The notes under the pieces were generated by a model. It ran no database searches and had not been told where the DNA came from. It was given only the letters and a program-made list of their open reading frames with translations. A DNA stretch of 64,000 nucleotides, taken from contig ML976793.1 of assembly GCA_010015655.1 (NCBI GenBank), positions 1 to 64,000 on the forward strand, given 5' to 3'. Below, piece after piece: positions 57,089 to 64,000 of the stretch (within the stretch, counting starts at the first letter, position 1; the number at the start of each line of letters is the position of its first letter). Origin of the DNA: Bimuria novae-zelandiae CBS 107.79 (taxonomy: Eukaryota > Ascomycota > Dothideomycetes > Pleosporales > Didymosphaeriaceae). Both the position numbers and the translations under genes were made by a program.

Positions 57089-60000
57089 CTAGAAGTCTTT
57101 TCTTTCTCGATATTAATTATCCACATAAAGGATTAAATATCTGAACTTGAATGCGCTAGGTAGAGATTGTAGGTCTCTGCACCTAGCCCTTAATTTAGAC
57201 TGTTACCTTATTACTATTAACAAATCGTTCCAGGGCGCGGTTTAGTAATACTTTTGTAAAAGCGTCCGCAGGGTTGTCTTCGCTATTAATCTATTAGATC
57301 TCTGTAATCTCGCGGCGTTCGTATGACTGGCGCAGTGCTATAATGTTAATTATAAGGCGCTTTTCCTTAGTTGTCCTAAGCTTTACAAGGCACTCGTATA
57401 GGGAGTACAAGTCTATACAAACAACTAAGAGAACTGCGGGCAGACTAAGGCGCTCTATAATTATCTATAAAGTAGTAGTAATAGCAATGCCTATATCAAA
57501 CCCGTTAACTATGCCGTAGATCTTAGAGGCTAGTACGCTCCGTGTAACCCGCTTACACTTTGTTAAGCTATAGTGTATTATGTTGCCGCAGATTATAAAG
57601 GTATTATTAGTATCTGTAGACTCATTAATAAGCATGAGTATAAAGCCTAGCTACGAGCTAAGGTCCTTGTTATTAGCAAAGGAGCTATCTACGAATACTA
57701 TTAGCTTAGCGTTAATAAGGTTAACAGGTACGTAGCGTAGTCTACGGTTAAGATTCTCTATCTGCTATTTAAGGCGCTTGTTAAGCGCCTTAATATCCTT
57801 ATCAGAAGGTTGCTGCGCTTAAGCTACTATAGATAAGTTAAAAGACGCTTCTAGTTAACATGTTAATGTAATATACGCCCTATAAGCGCGCTATTTAGTG
57901 TACTATTGCGCGCGATTAGGAGCATTAATATCTATAAGCTTAATCTTTCCTCCTTATCCCTTCTGCTTAAGGTTCAAGGTTGCTTTATAGTTGTCCATGT
58001 TGCTAGCGTCTATTATAAGTATATAGCTATTAAAGTCCAGTTGCGCGTCTAGTGTTAGCATAGTTTTTAGCTTTAATCTAAACTATGCCTTCTTAAGCAT
58101 TTTCTCTTTATGCGCTAAGAATGTGGCTATTCTAAGTATAAGGGTATTATTAGTCTATATACTAACTATGCCAAAGTCATCTGCGTTACTATTTATTACT
58201 AACAAGCATAGGTCGTATGTTAACGTAGACATGTCTAGTTCCTTATAGTAATATCTATAGTACGTTGTCTACTAATAGACTCCTGCTTTCGCGATTCTAT
58301 ATAGCGGCTTAATTACATAGAGCAGCGTGCCCTCTAGATATCTAGGTGCTAGCTTATTAGGGAGGTGTGCTAGTATTATTCTCTTAAGATTTATCTACGC
58401 CTGTAGATATGCCTGCGTTATGTCGCGGAGCTTAAGATTTATCTTATATTATACAAGCATAGGTGCCAGGGCCATAATTACACGCTAGCTATAGCGTTAA
58501 ATAGTTAAAGATTACGTTAAAATGGCCTCCTTGCCATAGTCCTGGTATCCTTAGATAATAAGACGGGATTTTTTATAGGGCTTAGTTGTCTTTCCTTTAA
58601 CTTCTCGCACTAGACGTGACTTAAATATATAAATTCTACTATACACTTCTTAATTATATTATTTAAACTTAAACACTCTACGGCCTACTAGGTTACTAAT
58701 CTCTTAATTATTAGATGCCTTAAAGGGTGCGCTAAGTGTTATAATAACTCTATTATTGCATAGCTTTATAGTAAGCTTAAGGTCGGCCTCTTCCTTCTTA
58801 GTAATATAAACGTTTGCCTTCCTCTTATTCCTTAATTCTAGTAGGTGGCCTCTTTTGCGTAGTTGCGCTGCTAGCAGCACTATTATATCTATAAGTAACG
58901 CGTGCTACTACTGCGGCGCATTAAAGTCACTTTAGAGGTAGTCTAGTCTATAGTATGGCTTAATAACTGTCGACTAAAATATTGTCGGGCTATTAACTAT
59001 ATCGATAGTGACGTTATAGCCGTCTATCGCGGCGATTTTGTACAGGCTATTCCAGCTATCCTTTTCTCTCTATACTAAAACCTCGCTTTGTAGCAGGAGC
59101 GCAAGCATGTCTGCGGTATTAGGCCCATTACGGGTGTTTAACGCATCCGTAACCTGGCGTTTAGTAATAAGCTTGCGTAGTTCTTTTATTACTTTTTAAA
59201 TAGCCTCGCTGCGCTTAACTATTAATAGTAATAGCGGTGACTCTATAGTTATACGTAGGTATGCGCTAAAGACAAGTAAAGTTAGGACTAGACTATTAGG
59301 GCCTGCTGTGTTATTAATAGCTTTCATAGTTATCTAAAGAATTACTTTATTAGATATAGTGCTAGTAAGCTTAGCGTAGAGTATATCCTATGCGCGGTGC
59401 AGGGGCGCGTAATACCTCTCTATCTTGCCAATAGACTAATGTGCCTCTATAGGTACTTATTTGCATGTGACTCCTATAATCTTTACTTTTGCGCGAAATT
59501 CTGCACTTGCGAAGTTCGTGCCTGCGTTATGTGTAAGAATATCTGGTGGTCCTTAGTAAGTATTAATCCACAACATCCGTAGTGCCTACTATATCTCTTT
59601 AGCTAAAATAGCGTTGAGAAACTTTGCGCCTTAAAATAAAGTTACTAAATCTACTATATATAATATAAGCTTGCTTCTTAAGTATATTACATCCACAAGG
59701 ATCTCGTAGTTAAAGTAATAGTCGTCCTTAAGGGTGAACTTAAAGCGGCGCGGCGCAGAGCTATTAAGTTAATAATAATAGTAAAACTTTATAATTTACT
59801 TAAGAGTTCTTTCTTTAAAGTTATTATGACCAGCATCTTTCAAGAGCCTAGCTAGTCTTATAATAGCTAGGTGTCTAAAACGGCGATAGAGCTGTCTTAA
59901 CTCTATCTTTGTAAGAAATGCAGTTGCACGCTCTCTCTTATTAAGATAGAACCATAAATGTCCCTATTTACGGATCACGGGGATGCGTACATTGCCCTAG

Positions 60001-62795
60001 ACGAGCTTATCTATAGTGTTGTTAAAGTAGACCTTCAGCCTGTCCATGTCCGCAAGGCATAGCAAGAACGGTGTGGGCGCATCTAGCACCTCAAAGTTGA
60101 TTTTTTTAATCTCTGTCGGAATCTGTGCGGTGCCGATAGACACCGTAACACTGCCTTTTCCGAATTTGATAGACGTTTTTCCTGCCGTAGATGTGTCCAT
60201 CATGACCGTTGGGTCTTCCTGTATGAGTGCGAGGTACTGTTCCTTACCGACTATAGATACATTAGCGGCGCCTGTATCAGGGAGGATTCCTTAGTACACA
60301 GATCACGTGTATTGGTCCTTAATAAGGAATTGCGACGCCGGTGATGACGGTACGTCTCTATTGTATATATCTTTACTAGAGATATAGTGTATAAACACTT
60401 AATCTACAAGTTATTACTCCTTAAAAAATTAATGTTCCGCGTACGCAGTTGTGAATTGCTAATCGTTAATGTTATACTACTAATCGCTGTTATTATTATC
60501 GTCCTTATAGTTCTTACTACCTTTATACTCTGCAAGGTGCACAAAGAAGTCTGCAGGTAGTAGTGTGCCTGTAAAGTAATATGCGGAGAAGAACTGTGTG
60601 CGGGCAGCTTTGCGTTCCTTATTAGTATGGTTGGTTAACTAGCAGCCCTCTTTCTGGCACACAAAGCACTTCTTCTTCTAGCGTGGCGTTATAAATTCAC
60701 GTCTACTATTATTACTATTAAAGCGCTAATTGCCTTTGTTATCTTAGCCTTCTTAGAATCCGCCTACGAATCCGCCTTCGCCTCTAAATCCTCTTTAAGT
60801 TCTTCTATTCCTATTATTGTAGCGGTAGTTAAGGTAGTACTAGTCTATAGCGATTATCTTACTCTCTATAAGTATTTACCTTATTTGCTAACGTGCAAGG
60901 TGCGTCTTAACTATAGACTATAGGTCTATAAAGAGTCCTTCGCAGATTATGGCTAGCTTAAAGAGTGCTATTTTAAGTTCTAGAACTCCCTAGTACGCGT
61001 TAATAATAGTTATACGTAGAGTATTTTTACTTTTAAAGTTCTTATTAAGCGCGCGTTAGCATAATTATAGCTTATTAAGCAATATTTATAGCACCTTATA
61101 TAAGCTCTTATTAGGGTTCTCCATGCGCGTACAGGCGAAGGTTGTAGTTATCTAGTCTATATAGTAGTGTTAATAGTGGACGTCGTGATTAAAGTAGTTC
61201 TTGATCACTGTGTACGCATTAGAAAAGCTGTCACCTCTGTCCATAACTTATATATAGAACATCTCTACTCGCCTAGTAAGAATACGGGGAAACATAGCGT
61301 GGAACTACTCTTCGTGGATATCCACCTGCCAATAGATGCTAAAGAAGATCTTAATTTTATTATTAAGCAGATTATACATATCTTCTGTGTATTTCTTATT
61401 ATTATCCTAAAGCTTAGAGAACTGCGTAATTGTGTTAGCGTTAAGTTAATCGTTACGGGACTAGCGCGGCGGCAGTGTCTTATATAGGTTATATAGTAGC
61501 TCTGGTAGTCTGCCCGGTACACCGTTCACAGGTTATTATAGAAACGGCGTGATTTCGCGATATGTAATCGCTGGCGGCCGTGCCTGTATTTACAGTTGCC
61601 ATTACTATAATTACGCATCTTGTTCCCACTATTGCTAAGACTAAGGTTCTCTAAGCGCACCACTTATAAAGTGCGGTTATTAACTATTATTACTCTATTT
61701 TAGTAGTTAGATTTTATCTATTTGGTGCATTAGTTATAGCTTCCGTGTTTTAGATTAGTTTCGAGCGTCGTATCCTACTCCATGCTATTTGCTTTGCTAT
61801 AATTACTCTCGCTACTGCCTGTCTTACTACAAGTGCTCTGGCTACTATAACTGCGGTGCATGTGTACTAGCTAGTGGACTATCCTACTATAGTTATTACT
61901 ACTTAGCTATTAGAGGTGTCTATTTTGCGTTCTGCTGGCGCTTGTATGCCCTTAATCGTTAGTCGAATATCATAGCTTTAAATTCCACAGGGTCCTATTC
62001 GGGAGTATTCTTTAGAGTAGATAAATTATAGAGGGAATTAGCAAGCCTCGCGCGGTTGTTGCCTATATAGACTCCTCTATGCCGTAGGACTATCTTTAGA
62101 GATTTTAGTATATTACGGTTAACCTTGTAGAATAGCTCCTTTGTCTATTCTTTAAAATCGTAGTAGTAGTCTGCACATAGATTATTATCCTAGGCTATTA
62201 ATACGTTATAATCGCGGATAATTTTAGTAACCTAGGTTATTGCGTGCATCTTATCTGCGTCTGTTAGTATAGGTACGTCCTAGAGAGATGTGTTGACAGA
62301 TTCTAGCGCCACTAGATATAGGCAGTCTCCTATAAGGTACTTTATAGTATATTTAGCCTAGCGCGAAGTAGCTTCCTAGCGTTTACTTAAGCTATGCTCT
62401 AACTAATTATCGCGTAGTTAAGCTTAAGCTTAAGTATTAGTATTATCTACTACGCTATCGCTGCTCCTATTATCTACTATTATACTAGCGGTGTTAACTT
62501 GTTGTTAATGTAGTTGTCTCGTTAGTTAGTCGTTTCTGACGTGTGTTAGTGTACGTAACTAGGTTGTCTAGAGACGTTTGTATAGTAAATTATAATACAT
62601 TACTAACGCGCTCTATATCCGCGGATTAGCCTAAACTAGTAGCTTTAGAGGTTAGTTAAGAGTGCTTCGTGTTATCTCTGCCTCGCTCTATTCTTAGCAC
62701 AGTCTGCATTAACCTAAGATTTCTTACGTTAGGTTGTTAACAGCCTGTCTCTTCTTCCTTACTGTCTATAATAGCTTCTCGCGATTACTAATTAG

Positions 62796-62996
62796 TGTTA
62801 GGAGGACTTGTTGCACTAGTGCTAAAAGGAAATACTTAATAACAAGTTACATTAGGTTGATTGATGCTTGTTTCTTGTTCTATCTACTGAGGATTGAAGT
62901 ACATCGCGGGGTATGGAAGCTAGTCCCATATGGGGCTCGCTCCACACATATAGTGTTTTGCAACACGACAGAGGCCTTGAGGTTGTTAATCCAACA
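62796..62996 (-). repeat. 5' LTR of the reverse copia
   Basis: 201 bp. On the plus strand it runs TGTTAGGAGGACTTGTTGCA to AATCCAACA. Followed by ACTCT at 62997-63001. Confidence 0.92.
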
Positions 62997-63001
62997 ACTC
63001 T

Positions 63002-63146
63002 AGAATAAATATATTGAAAACAACGTTATAAAGTATAATTATATGTTTCCTAGCTCCTTATAAATAATTAACGCCTACCTAGCACGTTAGGAAGGTATTA
63101 AGAAAACGTTAGAAAAACGTTAGAGAGCCTACTATAAGTCTTCCTC
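63002..63146. other. RIP-type remnant between copia and solo LTR
   Basis: TpA-rich sequence with GAAAAACGTTAGA-like repeats near 63105-63125. Presumably part of the DNA transposon that begins at 54799. Confidence 0.4.
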
Positions 63147-63386
63147 TGTCTGCACTGCCTCGCCTTCCGCGCTAAGGGAACTGTGTAACCCTTGTACCCC
63201 CTCACTTCCAGTTAACCTGATACTGTACCGAAACCCCTTCGCCTCCACACCACCTGGTACTCGCTCACATCCACGAGAACTGGAAGGAAGGTATATAGAA
63301 CTATTACAGAACACACAGACAATACAGACACTAGATACCAAAGACAGAGAGTTACTTGTTCATTCCTTGCTACCTGTGAACCGACA
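63147..63386 (+). repeat. Solo LTR (240 bp) with TSD TCCTC
   Basis: Starts TGTCTGCACTGCC and ends GTGAACCGACA. TCCTC flanks it at 63142-63146 and 63387-63391. Normal base composition in TpA-rich surroundings, so probably a younger insertion. Strand arbitrary. Confidence 0.85.
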
Positions 63387-63391
63387 TCCTC

Positions 63392-64000
63392 CTATAACTT
63401 TGCTATTTAATAATATAGTAACTAGTATCAGTGCTATATATTCTATTACTAGAAGATAGTAATTTTAGTAAATAAGGAGTCGTATGTTATACAGCGTAGT
63501 TCTGGCAGTATAGATAGTATTATACCTACCTATTTAAATCCTAACGTATTTAGAATCCGTTAAGAACGTGCTATAAGTTATATTATTTACTTACTATTTA
63601 TTTTATTAAACATAATTCTAATTAGCATGTTACATGCTAAGATATATATATAATACCTTGCTAAAACCTTCTTTATAGGCTTTAGAATAAGCTATATTTA
63701 ATAGTTAGTATTTTTATAATATATATTAAACATATTACGAACGTATTTGTATCTCGTTAGATTAGATCTAGGTTAGAGCTATTAATACTCTTACAGAGAT
63801 CTTAGATTAAAGTCTATATTTATTGTGGAGGGTAAAACGAGCTGGATAGTATATAGTTCGGAGATCGAATTGATTGATCAGTAACATATGAAAAGTTGCT
63901 GTAAGAGCAGTATTTATACCAAGCATTCGGTGTTATGTTTGCCCGTTCCACCTGATCCTTCCGATCAGGGTACCTACAAGGGATAATTTCCGCGACATTT
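63392..64000. other. RIP-type DNA and possible start of another LTR
   Basis: 63392-63820 is AT-rich, RIP-type sequence. From about 63824 (TGTGGAGGGTAAAACG) composition becomes normal to the window end, which suggests the edge of another LTR or unique DNA. Cannot be decided here. Confidence 0.35.

Larger units (their letters stand above)
56888..62996 (-). mobile_element. Ty1/copia retrotransposon in reverse orientation (6109 bp)
   Basis: Terminal repeats 56888-57088 and 62796-62996, 201 bp each; TSD ACTCT at 56883-56887 and 62997-63001. Coding strand is minus, so the 5' LTR is the right one. Reading leftward: gag, a zinc-knuckle trace KCFVCQKEGC (about 60680), then the protease region with the surviving frame 59997-60203 (MMDTSTAGKTSIKFGKGSVT), then integrase, RT and RNase H, reduced to fragments by TAG/TAA. 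The protease stretch around 60000-60300 has normal composition, in contrast to its TpA-rich neighbours. The LTRs differ at few positions, mostly C/T or G/A. Confidence 0.93.

Overview
The window looks like nuclear DNA of a filamentous ascomycete (Pezizomycotina; Pleosporales or another Dothideomycete is my inference). Two things point there. Genes have short 42-127 bp spliceosomal introns with CTAAC/CTGAC-like branch sites. About two thirds of the sequence is transposon DNA in which CpA/TpG has been turned into TpA on both strands, the mark of repeat-induced point mutation (RIP). No tRNA, rRNA or CRISPR array was found.

Layout. 1-2268: 3' part of a RIP-damaged Ty1/copia element with a 149 bp solo LTR inside it. 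3287-9829: gene island with an ACMSD-type amidohydrolase (+), a PfkB sugar kinase resembling ketohexokinase (-), a doubtful F-box-like gene (+) and dispersed short repeats. 9830-15279: an F-box-like gene on the minus strand cut by a hAT transposon (11133-14411). 15829-24330: a RIP-damaged island between inverted repeat arms, holding piggyBac-like remains, an LTR and a full-length Ty1/copia element (18629-23942). 25089-26140: a fructosamine-3-kinase-like gene (+). 26319-32386: two Fot1/pogo elements abutting on one shared TA; the second carries a tandem pair of ~900 bp retroelement-like inserts. 33133-34385: a secreted neprosin-like protein (+). 35324-49667: a second F-box-like gene (-), now a pseudogene, whose last part is separated from the rest by a 12.5 kb Ty1/copia element that itself contains another complete copia, a solo LTR and a Fot1/pogo element. 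49668-54652: short dispersed repeats, a 422 bp hAT-like MITE, a decayed secreted M35-like protease pseudogene (-) and a broken gene fragment (+). 54799-64000: a TIR-type DNA transposon remnant invaded by a reverse-oriented Ty1/copia element (56888-62996) and a 240 bp solo LTR.

Four genes appear intact: amidohydrolase, PfkB kinase, fructosamine kinase and neprosin-like protein. They are not an operon or an obvious gene cluster. At least three neighbouring genes have been lost to insertion or to nonsense changes explainable as C-to-T or G-to-A transitions. Target-site duplications were read for most elements, so much of the insertion order can be reconstructed. I found no complete new defence or biosynthetic system. 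The best candidates for something undescribed are a ~95 bp dispersed repeat with a compensated palindrome, a three-module mosaic repeat, and the tandem retroelement-like pair.
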